DNA of 64,000 nt. Origin: Entomohabitans teleogrylli (GTDB lineage Bacteria; Pseudomonadota; Gammaproteobacteria; Enterobacterales; Enterobacteriaceae). Every line of letters starts with the position of its first letter. Position 1 is the first letter of the stretch. Of this stretch, positions 1-9,056 are shown piece after piece. The stretch lies in NCBI RefSeq assembly GCF_001484765.1, contig NZ_KQ947381.1:47541-111540 (forward strand). Direction: 5' to 3'. The translations under genes were made by a program, and so were the position numbers. The notes under the pieces were generated by a model. The model saw only the letters and a list, made by a program, of their open reading frames with translations, was not told the origin of the DNA and searched no databases.

Positions 1-374
1 ACAGCATCAAAGCAAAAACAAGCACTCATTAACCGGAACCCCCTGTTTCTCAAAAGTTCTGATAACGCCCCCAGCAATCAACATGCCTTTTAAATCCCCG
101 ATTTCACCGCGGGGGGGTTGAGTCCGGCTTAAAATCGCCGGCAATTTTTGCGCATGGCCGGGGCAGGCCGGAGGGAACCGGCCTGAGGGTAAGCCGGCAC
201 AGGGATGTGCCGTCTTACCCGACCCGAAGCCAGACGCGAAAATTGACGGGTACCGCGCAGCGGCGATTTTACTGCCGGGAGCCCGGAGTGGAGAGGGGGC
301 GGCGGCGAGCCCCCTCTCCCCGTTCACCTGGCGACAAAAACAAAACAAGGTACTGACTTACGGTGAACGGAATT
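1..374. repeat. Structured interspersed repeat, copy 1 (cut by window start)
   Basis: This stretch reappears at 19901-20274 in the same orientation. By eye, positions 43-344 are identical (302 nt), with four substitutions before and three just after. The element is full of inverted repeats: arms 131-140/261-270 (AAAATCGCCG/CGGCGATTTT) enclose a hairpin at 165-184 (AGGCCGG/CCGGCCT) and one at 187-220 (14-nt arms, one mismatch, 6-nt loop). Another lies at 291-318 (GAGAGGGGGC/GCCCCCTCTC). The right end is a separate module bounded by CGTTCACC (321-328) and GGTGAACG (362-369). No transposase is present. It could be a non-autonomous mobile element or a structured intergenic repeat of the REP/BIME kind; the family is not recognised. 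Confidence 0.85.
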
Positions 375-768
375 CCTGCCCAGGAAAAAATGACCACGGC
401 AAACGGAATTCATCGCCGCAGGCTAAAAACACCACCCCCTCTCCCCATTCCGCTGAGTACACATAAAGCTCACATCTCATGTGAACGAAACCCATACCAC
501 GCCACAGAACAACACCCACCCACCATAACAACCCCCAACCATAACGTCATTCAACAAAACACCCATAAAAATAAACAATCACTAATTATCCAACAAAAAA
601 CATAGATAATTTTCATAAATCATCAACTACCATTATTCTTTTTACTTTTCACCAGGCAAAACACTTGCGCTACCCACCCCACTTGCGGCATTTTCTTACC
701 CATAGCGCAGCCAATGCTGCTTCACTACCGCCTTACAACATCACCGCCCAGGTATTACGGAGAAGTTT
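375..768. other. Gene-free AT-rich stretch upstream of asnB
   Basis: About 390 bases separate the repeat from asnB. Positions 375-440 carry a degenerate second unit of the GAACGGAAT repeat (AAACGGAATT at 401). The rest is A/C-rich with poor codon structure, and the open frames here show no family resemblance. The asnB promoter and leader must lie in 500-760, but no clear -35/-10 pair could be picked out. Confidence 0.6.
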
Positions 769-2436
769 ATGTGTTCAATCTTTGGTGTACTGGATATCAA
801 AACCGACGCAGGGGAATTGCGTAAAAAAGCGCTGGAACTATCGCGCCTGATGCGCCACCGCGGCCCGGACTGGTCAGGCATCTATGCCAGCGATAAAGCC
901 ATCCTCGCCCATGAGCGTCTGTCGATCGTCGACGTCAATGCCGGCGCCCAGCCGCTGTATAACGACAAAAAAACCCATGCGCTGGCAGTGAACGGTGAAA
1001 TCTATAACCACCAGGCGCTGCGCGCCGAATACGGCGACCGCTACCAGTTCCAGACCGGCTCCGACTGCGAAGTCATCCTCGCGCTGTATCAGGAAAAAGG
1101 ACCAGCCTTCCTTGACGACCTGCAGGGTATGTTCGCCTTTGCCCTCTATGACAGCGAAAAAGACGCTTACCTGATTGGTCGTGACCATATCGGCATTATT
1201 CCGCTGTACATGGGCTATGACGAACACGGCAACTTCTATGTCGCTTCCGAAATGAAAGCGCTGGTGCCAGTGTGCCGCACCATCAAAGAATTCCCCCCGG
1301 GAAGCTATCTGTGGAGCCAGGATGGCGAAATCCGCCAGTACTATCAGCGCGACTGGTTTGAATACGACGCGGTTAAAGACAATGTCACCGATAAAAACCA
1401 GTTGCGCCAGGCGCTGGAAGAGTCCGTAAAATGCCACCTGATGTCCGACGTACCTTATGGGGTATTGCTGTCCGGTGGTCTGGACTCCTCCATTATCTCC
1501 GCCATCACCAAAAAATTCGCCGCCCGCCGGGTAGAGGATCAGGAGCGCAGCGAAGCCTGGTGGCCGCAATTACACTCCTTTGCCGTCGGTCTGGAAGGTT
1601 CCCCGGATCTGAAAGCCGCCCAGGAAGTGGCCAACCACCTTGGCACCGTACACCATGAAATCCATTTCACGGTCCAGGAAGGGTTGGATGCGATTCGCGA
1701 TGTGATCTATCACATTGAAACTTATGATGTCACCACCATCCGCGCCTCAACGCCGATGTATCTGATGTCCCGCAAGATCAAAGCGATGGGAATCAAAATG
1801 GTGCTGTCCGGGGAAGGCTCCGACGAAGTCTTTGGCGGCTACCTCTATTTCCATAAAGCGCCGGACGCCAAAGAGCTGCATGAAGAGACCGTGCGCAAAC
1901 TGCAGGCGCTGCATATGTTCGACTGCGCCCGCGCCAACAAAGCGATGTCCGCCTGGGGCGTGGAAGCCCGGGTACCGTTCCTCGATAAAAAATTCCTCGA
2001 CGTAGCGATGCGTATTAACCCGCAGGATAAAATGTGCGGCAACGGCAAAATGGAAAAACACGTTCTGCGCGAATGTTTCGAATCCTATCTGCCGGCCAGC
2101 GTCGCCTGGCGTCAGAAAGAGCAGTTCTCTGACGGGGTTGGCTATAGCTGGATCGATACGCTGAAAGAGGTCGCAGCCCGCCAGGTGACCGACCAGCAAC
2201 TGGAAACCGCCCACTTCCGCTTCCCGTATAACACCCCGAGCTCCAAAGAAGGCTATCTGTATCGCGAAATCTTTGAAGAGCTATTCCCGGTCCCCAGCGC
2301 CGCGGAGTGTGTACCCGGCGGACCGTCGGTCGCCTGCTCTTCCGCGAAAGCTATTGAGTGGGATGAGGCCTTCAAAAGCATGAACGATCCATCAGGTCGC
2401 GCCGTCGGCGTTCACCAGTCTGCTTACCAAAAATAA
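769..2436 (+). CDS. asnB: Asparagine synthetase B (glutamine-hydrolysing)
   Basis: Makes asparagine from aspartate, ATP and glutamine in the cytoplasm. The 555 residues match the E. coli enzyme (554). The catalytic Cys2 follows the start Met (MCSIFG), giving the class II glutaminase N-terminal nucleophile; the glutaminase domain fills roughly residues 1-205. The synthetase domain shows the PP-loop SGGLDSS near residue 235 and GEGSDEVFGGY near 346. The start is fixed by Cys2 and by GGAG about 7 nt upstream of the ATG. It stands alone, followed by an intrinsic terminator and then a tRNA operon, as in E. coli. Confidence 0.97.
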   Translation: MCSIFGVLDIKTDAGELRKKALELSRLMRHRGPDWSGIYASDKAILAHERLSIVDVNAGAQPLYNDKKTHALAVNGEIYNHQALRAEYGDRYQFQTGSDCEVILALYQEKGPAFLDDLQGMFAFALYDSEKDAYLIGRDHIGIIPLYMGYDEHGNFYVASEMKALVPVCRTIKEFPPGSYLWSQDGEIRQYYQRDWFEYDAVKDNVTDKNQLRQALEESVKCHLMSDVPYGVLLSGGLDSSIISAITKKFAARRVEDQERSEAWWPQLHSFAVGLEGSPDLKAAQEVANHLGTVHHEIHFTVQEGLDAIRDVIYHIETYDVTTIRASTPMYLMSRKIKAMGIKMVLSGEGSDEVFGGYLYFHKAPDAKELHEETVRKLQALHMFDCARANKAMSAWGVEARVPFLDKKFLDVAMRINPQDKMCGNGKMEKHVLRECFESYLPASVAWRQKEQFSDGVGYSWIDTLKEVAARQVTDQQLETAHFRFPYNTPSSKEGYLYREIFEELFPVPSAAECVPGGPSVACSSAKAIEWDEAFKSMNDPSGRAVGVHQSAYQK

Positions 2437-2446
2437 GCCATTTATA

Positions 2447-2470
2447 ACGGGTCCTGCGGGGCCCGTTTTA
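2447..2470 (+). terminator. Intrinsic terminator of asnB
   Basis: ACGGGTCC and GGGCCCGT pair (one G-T pair) over a short loop, followed by TTTTA, eleven bases after the asnB stop. Confidence 0.7.
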
Positions 2471-2609
2471 CGCTGTTTTTCCCCGCGTTTTCTGCCCAGG
2501 TTTTCACCGCTTAACATTGAGATTTAACCAATAATTGCCGATTATTGAATCAGGCTGTTCGTAAGTCAGTCAAACAGACAATTTCCGCCGCTTTTCGGGA
2601 AAAAATGTG

Positions 2610-2638
2610 TTGACGCTGCCGGGGCGAGTACGCATAAT
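2610..2638 (+). promoter_or_regulatory. Promoter of the Met-Leu-Gln tRNA operon
   Basis: TTGACG at 2610-2615 and CATAAT at 2633-2638 are separated by 17 nt. A GC-rich run (GCGCCCCGC) follows the -10 box, the discriminator type seen at stringently controlled stable-RNA promoters. The first tRNA begins 38 nt downstream of the -10 box. Confidence 0.8.
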
Positions 2639-2675
2639 GCGCCCCGCAACGCCGATAAGGTAACGCGAAAAAGAT

Positions 2676-2752
2676 GGCTACGTAGCTCAGCTGGTTAGAG
2701 CACATCACTCATAATGATGGGGTCACAGGTTCAAATCCCGTCGTAGCCACCA
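2676..2752 (+). tRNA. metT: tRNA-Met (CAU), elongator, first copy
   Basis: 77-nt cloverleaf. The acceptor arms GGCTACG and CGTAGCC pair, the anticodon loop reads CTCATAA and the TpsiC arm GGTTCAAATCC; CCA is encoded. First gene of the order Met-Leu-Gln-Gln-Met-Gln-Gln, the same as E. coli metT-leuW-glnU-glnW-metU-glnV-glnX. Sequence identical to the copy at 3151-3227. The elongator form is inferred from that position and the paired acceptor end. Confidence 0.95.
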
Positions 2753-2758
2753 TCTTTT

Positions 2759-2843
2759 GCGGGAGTGGCGAAATTGGTAGACGCACCAGATTTAGGTTCT
2801 GGCGCCGCAAGGTGTGCGAGTTCAAGTCTCGCCTCCCGCACCA
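2759..2843 (+). tRNA. leuW: tRNA-Leu (UAG)
   Basis: 85-nt class II tRNA with a long variable arm. Acceptor GCGGGAG pairs with CTCCCGC, the anticodon is TAG within ATTTAGGT, and CCA is encoded. Only six bases separate it from the preceding tRNA-Met, so it is co-transcribed and cut out by processing. Confidence 0.95.
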
Positions 2844-2895
2844 TTTCCGTTAAGCGTTGTACAGTCTGTACAGTAATGTCTGACTGGTGGCCTGA

Positions 2896-2970
2896 TGGGG
2901 TATCGCCAAGCGGTAAGGCAGCGGGTTTTGATCCCGCCATTCCCAGGTTCGAATCCTGGTACCCCAGCCA
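2896..2970 (+). tRNA. glnU: tRNA-Gln (UUG), first copy
   Basis: 75 nt, starting TGGGGTATCGCC and ending ACCCCAGCCA; anticodon TTG in TTTTGAT. The U1-A72 pair at the acceptor end is the known weak first pair of bacterial tRNA-Gln used by glutaminyl-tRNA synthetase. It differs from the next copy at a single base in the TpsiC-side region (ATTCCC against ATCCCC). Confidence 0.95.
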
Positions 2971-3046
2971 TTTATTTCTTCGACTCACGCCAGTGGCGAA
3001 AAGTCGTCGGGGTATCGCAGGTGCGGTGTCCTCAGTAGCAGTTTAT

Positions 3047-3121
3047 TGGGGTATCGCCAAGCGGTAAGGCAGCGGGTTTTGATCCCGCCATCCCCAGGTT
3101 CGAATCCTGGTACCCCAGCCA
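3047..3121 (+). tRNA. glnW: tRNA-Gln (UUG), second copy
   Basis: 75 nt with the same TGGGGTATCGCC start, anticodon TTG and encoded CCA. Near-duplicate of the gene at 2896-2970, 76 nt downstream of it, inside the same operon. Confidence 0.95.
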
Positions 3122-3150
3122 GCTATCATCTGGTTAATGAAATACACTAT

Positions 3151-3227
3151 GGCTACGTAGCTCAGCTGGTTAGAGCACATCACTCATAATGATGGGGTCA
3201 CAGGTTCAAATCCCGTCGTAGCCACCA
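3151..3227 (+). tRNA. metU: tRNA-Met (CAU), elongator, second copy
   Basis: 77 nt, identical over its whole length to the first tRNA-Met of the cluster, with encoded CCA. The identity points to recent or continuing gene conversion between copies. Confidence 0.95.
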
Positions 3228-3275
3228 TATTGCGGTATTGCCATATTACGCTGGCGGTGCCGGGAAAAAATTTGT

Positions 3276-3350
3276 TGGGGTATCGCCAAGCGGTAAGGCA
3301 GTGGATTCTGATTCCACCATTCCGAGGTTCGAATCCTCGTACCCCAGCCA
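3276..3350 (+). tRNA. glnV: tRNA-Gln (CUG), first copy
   Basis: 75 nt; anticodon CTG in TTCTGAT, acceptor TGGGGTA/TACCCCA, CCA encoded. It differs from the UUG isoacceptors in the anticodon stem (GTGGATT/ATTCCAC) and the TpsiC stem. Confidence 0.95.
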
Positions 3351-3428
3351 ATTTAAAGCATTGACCGTTATCCGGTGAATGTCATGAAGTTTCACCGGGG
3401 AAATCGGGTGAAACAGAGAAAAAATTGT

Positions 3429-3503
3429 TGGGGTATCGCCAAGCGGTAAGGCAGTGGATTCTGATTCCACCATTCCGAGGTTCGAATCCTCGTACCCCAG
3501 CCA
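3429..3503 (+). tRNA. glnX: tRNA-Gln (CUG), second copy
   Basis: 75 nt, identical to the preceding CUG gene. The bases just before both copies also match (AAAAAATTTGTTGGGG against AAAAAATTGTTGGGG), so the duplicated unit extends upstream of the tRNA. Last gene of the operon. Confidence 0.95.
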
Positions 3504-3510
3504 ATATTGA

Positions 3511-3535
3511 AAAGCCCGCGATGCGGGCTTTTTGC
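3511..3535 (+). terminator. Intrinsic terminator of the tRNA operon
   Basis: AAGCCCGCG AT GCGGGCTTTTTG starts 8 nt after the last tRNA. The A-run before the stem lets it also work for ubiF on the opposite strand. A second GC stem (3573-3580/3584-3591) sits just beyond the ubiF stop. Confidence 0.85.
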
Positions 3536-3602
3536 TTTTCTGTTTACCGGAACAGCGGCAACGCTCACCAGACCGCCGCGAAGCGCGGCGGCGGAACGCT
3601 CA

Positions 3603-4778
3603 CTACAGCCCCAGCGCATACTTCAGCGCCCGGCGTTTTACCGCCCCGGCGCGCTGCGCCGCCATCAACCCCATATTACGCAGCACCTTAACCGGCCCGA
3701 GATCATTGCTGAAACCGGCATAAAACAGATCCATACTGCTCTGCATCAGGAAGTTATCCGCCTGACGACGACGCTGATAGCGCTTCAGCACCGGAGCATC
3801 CCACCACGCCTCTTCCTTCTGGCGGGCGCGGCCCAGAACATCCAGCAGCGCATCGACATCCCGATAACCCAGATTCACCCCCTGCCCCGCCAGCGGATGG
3901 ATGGTATGCGCTGCATCCCCCACCAGCGCCAGTCCCGGCAGGACATATTTCAGCGCATGGCGACGGGTCAGCGGGAAAGCGCCGTGGGCAACCGGAGTGA
4001 CCGTACCGAGGCGCGACGGGAAGACAGCATGAATTTGCTCACTTAATTGTTCCAGCGACAGCGCCTGCAACTGGCGGATACGCGCCGGCGTGTCATACCA
4101 GACCAGAGACGCCCAGTGTTCAAACAGCGGCAAAAACGCGTGCGGACCCGTGGGGGTAAACGCCTGCCAGGTCGCGCTACCCGGTGCTGCGTCACAGCGC
4201 ACGGTAATCAGCATACAGGCCTGCTGATATTCCCAGGCGTGAATGCCAATGCCGCTCCACTCGCGGATACGCGAATGTGCGCCATCGGCCCCCACCACCA
4301 GCGCTGCCCTCAGAGAGCGCCCATCCGCAAAATGCAGTGTACGCCCGCCATCCCCGGCGCTCATCGCCGTCAGCTCCGCCGGACACCACAGCGTCACCTG
4401 CGGATGGGCCTCAAGCGCCTGCCACAGGGCACGCTGCAATACCGAATTTTCGACCATAAAACCCAGTTCCGGCAGCGCCAGTTCCCTGGCATCAAACACC
4501 ACGTGCGCCTGCTGCCACTCCCAGGTTTCCAGCCGCGTATACGGGTGGCAGCGCATCGCCTGCACCTGCGGCCATACGCCAAGCGCCTCAAGCAACCGGA
4601 CAGAGGCGCAACTGATGGCTGAAATGCGCACATCCGGCTGACTGCCTGGTACAAATGCCGCTGGCGGCGAGTTTTCGATCACTGCGACCTGGAATCCCTG
4701 GCGCGCCAGCCCCAGCGCTATTGCCGCTCCCACCATTCCGCCGCCGACAACGGCGACGTCCGTTTGCTGATTTGCCAT
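3603..4778 (-). CDS. ubiF: Ubiquinone biosynthesis flavin hydroxylase (C6 position)
   Basis: FAD-dependent monooxygenase adding the last ring hydroxyl in ubiquinone synthesis (demethoxyubiquinone step). It has 391 residues, the E. coli length. The N-terminal dinucleotide fold VVGGGMVGAAIALGLA is at about residues 10-25. VVGADGAHS lies near 160. The second FAD motif, LVGDAAHTIHPLAGQG, contains the GD and the HPLAGQG typical of the UbiH/UbiF/VisC family. It converges on the tRNA operon and diverges from miaB, as in E. coli. UbiH and VisC paralogues are close relatives, so the exact assignment leans on the conserved neighbourhood. Confidence 0.93.
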   Translation of the reverse strand: MANQQTDVAVVGGGMVGAAIALGLARQGFQVAVIENSPPAAFVPGSQPDVRISAISCASVRLLEALGVWPQVQAMRCHPYTRLETWEWQQAHVVFDARELALPELGFMVENSVLQRALWQALEAHPQVTLWCPAELTAMSAGDGGRTLHFADGRSLRAALVVGADGAHSRIREWSGIGIHAWEYQQACMLITVRCDAAPGSATWQAFTPTGPHAFLPLFEHWASLVWYDTPARIRQLQALSLEQLSEQIHAVFPSRLGTVTPVAHGAFPLTRRHALKYVLPGLALVGDAAHTIHPLAGQGVNLGYRDVDALLDVLGRARQKEEAWWDAPVLKRYQRRRQADNFLMQSSMDLFYAGFSNDLGPVKVLRNMGLMAAQRAGAVKRRALKYALGL

Positions 4779-4924
4779 GACTATTTTCCCTTTAATTCGA
4801 ATCCGTTAAGTGTACCGGATTTTTAACCCGTTTGATGACTCGCGCTGTCCACTGGTCACGAACCCGCCAAAGCATTACAATACGCGCCCTGCATTCCTGG
4901 CTTTAACTGAGCAATGGCAAGTCA

Positions 4925-6349
4925 ATGACGAAAAAACTCCATATCAAAACCTGGGGCTGTCAGATGAACGAATACGATTCATCGAAGATGGCCGATCTGC
5001 TGGAAACCACGCACGGCTTCACGCTGACTGACGTGGCGGAAGAAGCAGATGTTCTGCTGCTGAATACCTGTTCGATCCGCGAAAAGGCACAGGAGAAGGT
5101 TTTCCATCAGTTAGGTCGCTGGAAAACATTAAAGGATAAAAATCCGGAGCTGATCATCGGCGTCGGCGGCTGCGTAGCGTCTCAGGAAGGAGACCATATC
5201 CGCCAGCGCGCCCACTACGTGGATATCATCTTCGGCCCCCAGACCCTGCATCGCCTGCCGGAAATGATCAACCAGGTCAGCGGCGACCGTAGTCCGGTGG
5301 TCGATATCAGCTTCCCGGAAATCGAAAAATTCGATCGTCTGCCGGAACCGCGCGCCGAAGGGCCAACGGCATTTGTCTCGATTATGGAAGGCTGTAATAA
5401 ATACTGCACCTACTGCGTGGTGCCTTATACTCGCGGCGAAGAAGTCAGCCGCCCCGCGGACGATATTATTCTGGAAATCGCCCAACTGGCGGCCCAGGGC
5501 GTGCGCGAGGTAAACCTGCTGGGTCAAAACGTTAACGCTTATCGCGGTCCCTCCTGGGATGGCGGCATCTGCAGCTTTGCGGAGTTACTGCGTCTGGTGG
5601 CGGCGATTGACGGTATCGACCGCATCCGTTTTACCACCAGCCATCCTATCGAATTTACCGACGACATTATCGAAGTCTATCGCGACACGCCGGAGCTGGT
5701 CAGTTTCCTGCATCTGCCGGTACAGAGCGGCGCCGATCGGGTTCTGAATTTGATGGGCCGCACCCACACCGCGCTGGAATATAAAGCGATTATCCGCAAA
5801 CTGCGCGCCGCGCGCCCGGATATCCAGATTAGCTCCGACTTTATCGTCGGCTTCCCCGGGGAAACCCAGCAGGATTTCGAGCAAACCATGAAGCTTATCG
5901 CCGATGTCAATTTCGACATGAGTTTCAGCTTTATCTTCTCCGCCCGTCCGGGTACGCCAGCGGCGGATATGGTCGACGATGTCGCGGAAGAAGAGAAAAA
6001 GCAGCGGCTGTATATTTTGCAGGATCGCATTAACCAGCAGGCAATGGCCTGGAGCCGTCGGATGCTAGGCACCGTGCAGCGCATTCTGGTAGAAGGCACA
6101 TCGCGTAAGAGCATCATGGAGCTTTCCGGACGAACCGAAAATAACCGCGTGGTCAACTTTGAAGGTTCACCGGATATGATTGGCAAATTCGTCGATGTGG
6201 AAATTGTCGATGTCTTCGCTAATTCACTGCGCGGTAAAGTGGTTCGCACCGAGGGCGAAATGGGCCTGCGGGTTGTGGAGTCGCCGGCGTCGGTCATTGC
6301 CCGTACCCGCAAAGAAGATGAGCTGGGCGTGGGAACATACCAACCCTGA
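4925..6349 (+). CDS. miaB: tRNA-2-methylthio-N6-isopentenyladenosine synthase MiaB
   Basis: Radical-SAM methylthiotransferase that thiomethylates i6A37 of tRNAs reading UNN codons. The 474 residues equal the E. coli length. The N-terminal UPF0004 domain carries three cluster-binding Cys (TWGCQM, NTCSIR, GGCVAS). The radical-SAM motif [10 protein letters not shown] lies near residues 155-164. A TRAM domain ends the protein (about 380-445, [11 protein letters not shown]). The start is the first in-frame ATG matching the family N-terminus [12 protein letters not shown]. Divergent from ubiF across 146 nt. Confidence 0.96.
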   Translation: MTKKLHIKTWGCQMNEYDSSKMADLLETTHGFTLTDVAEEADVLLLNTCSIREKAQEKVFHQLGRWKTLKDKNPELIIGVGGCVASQEGDHIRQRAHYVDIIFGPQTLHRLPEMINQVSGDRSPVVDISFPEIEKFDRLPEPRAEGPTAFVSIMEGCNKYCTYCVVPYTRGEEVSRPADDIILEIAQLAAQGVREVNLLGQNVNAYRGPSWDGGICSFAELLRLVAAIDGIDRIRFTTSHPIEFTDDIIEVYRDTPELVSFLHLPVQSGADRVLNLMGRTHTALEYKAIIRKLRAARPDIQISSDFIVGFPGETQQDFEQTMKLIADVNFDMSFSFIFSARPGTPAADMVDDVAEEEKKQRLYILQDRINQQAMAWSRRMLGTVQRILVEGTSRKSIMELSGRTENNRVVNFEGSPDMIGKFVDVEIVDVFANSLRGKVVRTEGEMGLRVVESPASVIARTRKEDELGVGTYQP

Positions 6350-6542
6350 TAGCTCCGGCCGGGAGCTGGATCTCAGCCAGACCCGGCCATTTTCACCCGC
6401 AGCGCTTGCATTCTGAAGCCATCACCCAAATATCATTCCTGATGCTTGCGCCTTTTTTCCGCGCCGTGAATAATTTTCTCATGGCCCGAATTCAGGCCAG
6501 GTTTTCACCGTTACCGGTCCCGAGTGGTGTAAGAGGAACAGT

Positions 6543-7604
6543 TTGAATATCGAAACCCGTGAATTAACGCTGGAGCCTGCAGACAATGCTCGTCTGCTGA
6601 GCCTGTGCGGCCCATTTGATGACAACATCAAACAGCTGGAGCGCCGGTTAGGCATTGAGATTAACCGTCGCGATAACCAATTTAAACTTACCGGCCGCGC
6701 CCTGTGCGTTAACGCCGCCGCCGACATTCTGCGCCATCTGTATGTGGATACCGCCCCGCTGCGCGGGCAGATTCAGGATATCGATCCGGAACATATCCAC
6801 CTGGCGATTAAAGAGTTCCGCGTGCTGGAACAGGCGGCGGACAGCGTGCCGGAATACGGTAAAGCGGTCAATATCAAAACCAAGCGCGGCGTGATTAAGC
6901 CGCGCACCCCGAACCAGGCCCAGTATATTGCCAATATTCTGGACCACGATATTACCTTCGGCATTGGTCCGGCGGGGACGGGGAAAACATACCTGGCGGT
7001 CGCCGCGGCGGTAGACGCCCTGGAGCGTCAGGACATTCGTCGTATTCTGCTGACCCGTCCGGCGGTTGAGGCAGGCGAAAAGCTCGGCTTCCTGCCCGGC
7101 GATCTAAGCCAAAAGGTGGATCCGTACCTGCGCCCGCTGTATGACGCGCTGTTCGAAATGCTCGGCTTTGAGCGGGTGGAAAAACTGATGGAACGCAACG
7201 TGATTGAGGTGGCGCCCCTCGCCTATATGCGTGGCCGTACCCTCAACGATGCCTTTATCATTCTGGATGAAAGCCAGAATACCACCATCGAACAGATGAA
7301 GATGTTTCTGACCCGTATCGGCTTCAACTCGAAAGCGGTCATTACCGGCGACGTTACCCAGGTTGACCTGCCGCGCAATATGAAATCCGGCCTGCGTCAC
7401 GCCATTGAAGTGCTGTCTGATGTCGACGAGATCAGCTTCAACTTTTTCCACAGCGAAGACGTGGTGCGCCACCCGGTGGTCGCCCGCATCGTCAATGCCT
7501 ATGAGGCATGGGAAACCGCCGAGCAAAAGCGTAAAGACGAACTGGCCGCCGAACGTAAACGCGAAGCGCTGGCGCTGTCGGCCAATGGCCAGGAGCCCAA
7601 ATGA
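6543..7604 (+). CDS. ybeZ: PhoH-like ATPase YbeZ
   Basis: Cytoplasmic P-loop ATPase of the PhoH family. Its partner is usually the endoribonuclease YbeY, encoded directly downstream. Walker A is GPAGTGKT (about residues 142-149) and Walker B FIILDES (about 236-242). An N-terminal KH-like region precedes the ATPase domain. It starts at TTG: AGAGGAA lies 5 nt upstream, the family N-terminus MNIETRE begins exactly there, and no ATG fits. At 353 residues it is a few longer than E. coli, from a different C-terminal tail. It overlaps ybeY by 4 nt, so the two are translationally coupled. Confidence 0.93.
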   Translation: MNIETRELTLEPADNARLLSLCGPFDDNIKQLERRLGIEINRRDNQFKLTGRALCVNAAADILRHLYVDTAPLRGQIQDIDPEHIHLAIKEFRVLEQAADSVPEYGKAVNIKTKRGVIKPRTPNQAQYIANILDHDITFGIGPAGTGKTYLAVAAAVDALERQDIRRILLTRPAVEAGEKLGFLPGDLSQKVDPYLRPLYDALFEMLGFERVEKLMERNVIEVAPLAYMRGRTLNDAFIILDESQNTTIEQMKMFLTRIGFNSKAVITGDVTQVDLPRNMKSGLRHAIEVLSDVDEISFNFFHSEDVVRHPVVARIVNAYEAWETAEQKRKDELAAERKREALALSANGQEPK

Positions 7605-8068
7605 GCCAGGTGATACTTGATTTGCAGATAGCCTGCGAAAACGACCGTGGACTGCCGGAAGAGCGCCAGTTTCAGGCCTGGCTGGACGCCGCGGTGGCGC
7701 CGTTTCAGGAGCAAGCCGAGGTAACAGTCCGCCTGGTGGATGAAGCCGAAAGCCACGATTTGAATCTCACTTATCGCGGCAAAGATAAGTCCACCAATGT
7801 GCTCTCCTTTCCGTTCGAAGCGCCGCCGGGCATCGAACTGCCGCTGCTTGGCGATCTGGTGATTTGTCGCCAGGTGGTGGAGCGCGAAGCCCTGGAGCAA
7901 CAAAAGCCTCTGGAGGCGCACTGGGCGCATATGGTGGTGCATGGCAGCCTGCATCTTCTGGGCTATGATCACATTGAAGATGACGAAGCGGAAGAAATGG
8001 AGTCACTGGAAACAGAGATAATGCTTGCTCTCGGCTATGACGATCCGTACATTGCCGAGAAAGAGTGA
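7601..8068 (+). CDS. ybeY: Endoribonuclease YbeY (16S rRNA maturation)
   Basis: Zinc-dependent single-strand endoribonuclease needed for 16S rRNA 3'-end maturation and late 70S quality control. It has 155 residues. The metal motif H-x3-H-x5-H reads as His114, His118 and His124 ([15 protein letters not shown]). The conserved [14 protein letters not shown] segment is at 59-72. The start codon overlaps the end of ybeZ (ATGA), the standard arrangement. An acidic C-terminal region follows the metal site. Confidence 0.95.
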   Translation: MSQVILDLQIACENDRGLPEERQFQAWLDAAVAPFQEQAEVTVRLVDEAESHDLNLTYRGKDKSTNVLSFPFEAPPGIELPLLGDLVICRQVVEREALEQQKPLEAHWAHMVVHGSLHLLGYDHIEDDEAEEMESLETEIMLALGYDDPYIAEKE

Positions 8069-8171
8069 TATCCGGGGCAGCCTGCTGCCCGGACATCGAA
8101 ACGTGCCGCCGTGAAGGGAATGCTATCCGGCGGTGACAGGTAAACTAACATGAGAACCCAATCCAAACGCC

Positions 8172-9050
8172 ATGAGCGACGATAATTCACACAGTAGCGA
8201 CTCTCTTAACAGTAAGAAGGGCTTTTTCTCCCTGATTCTGAATCAACTGTTCCACGGGGAACCTAAAAACCGCGATGAACTGTTGGCGCTAATTCGTGAT
8301 TCTGAACAAAACGAGCTTATCGACCAGGACACCCGCGATATGCTCGAAGGGGTAATGGACATCGCCGACCAGCGGGTACGCGATATCATGATCCCCCGCT
8401 CCCAGATGATTACCCTGAAACGCAACCAGTCCCTTGATGAATGTCTGGACGTCATTATCGAGTCAGCCCACTCGCGTTTCCCGGTGATCAGCGAAGACAA
8501 AGATCATATTGAAGGCATTCTGATGGCCAAAGATCTGCTGCCGTTTATGCGCAGCGATGCCGAGCCATTCAGTATCGACAAGGTACTGCGTACCGCCGTC
8601 GTGGTGCCGGAAAGCAAGCGGGTCGACCGCATGCTGAAAGAGTTCCGCTCCCAGCGTTACCACATGGCGATTGTCATCGACGAGTTCGGCGGCGTCTCCG
8701 GCCTGGTGACCATTGAAGATATTCTCGAACTGATCGTCGGTGAAATCGAAGACGAATACGACGAAGAAGAGGATATCGACTTCCGCCAGCTCAGCCGCCA
8801 CACCTGGACTGTACGGGCGCTGGCGCCGATTGAAGATTTCAACGAAGCGTTCGGCACCCATTACAGCGATGAAGAGGTGGACACCATCGGCGGTCTGGTG
8901 ATGCAGGCCTTCGGGCATCTTCCGGCCCGGGGGGAAACCATCGACATCGATGGTTACCAGTTCAAAGTGGCAATGGCCGACAGCCGACGTATTATTCAGG
9001 TTCACGTCAGAATACCGGACGATTCACCGCCGCCTAATCTGGAAGAATAA
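8172..9050 (+). CDS. corC: CBS-domain protein CorC (YbeX)
   Basis: Cytoplasmic protein of 292 residues, same length as in E. coli. It has been linked to CorA-mediated magnesium/cobalt efflux and more recently to ribosome metabolism. Two CBS domains span roughly residues 70-190 (first begins DIMIPRSQM, second ends [25 protein letters not shown] in part). A CorC_HlyC transporter-associated domain follows at about 205-285 ([17 protein letters not shown]). No membrane segment is visible. It sits 103 nt after ybeY and 6 nt before lnt, within the ybeZ-ybeY-corC-lnt block. The ybeY-corC gap holds a GC-rich inverted repeat. Confidence 0.93.
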   Translation: MSDDNSHSSDSLNSKKGFFSLILNQLFHGEPKNRDELLALIRDSEQNELIDQDTRDMLEGVMDIADQRVRDIMIPRSQMITLKRNQSLDECLDVIIESAHSRFPVISEDKDHIEGILMAKDLLPFMRSDAEPFSIDKVLRTAVVVPESKRVDRMLKEFRSQRYHMAIVIDEFGGVSGLVTIEDILELIVGEIEDEYDEEEDIDFRQLSRHTWTVRALAPIEDFNEAFGTHYSDEEVDTIGGLVMQAFGHLPARGETIDIDGYQFKVAMADSRRIIQVHVRIPDDSPPPNLEE

Positions 9051-9056
9051 CGCTCT

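Noticed and set aside
363-605. 80-codon plus-strand frame after repeat copy 1
   Set aside because: Composition is Thr/His/Asn/Pro-rich from AC-rich DNA, no ribosome site, and it begins inside the repeat module.
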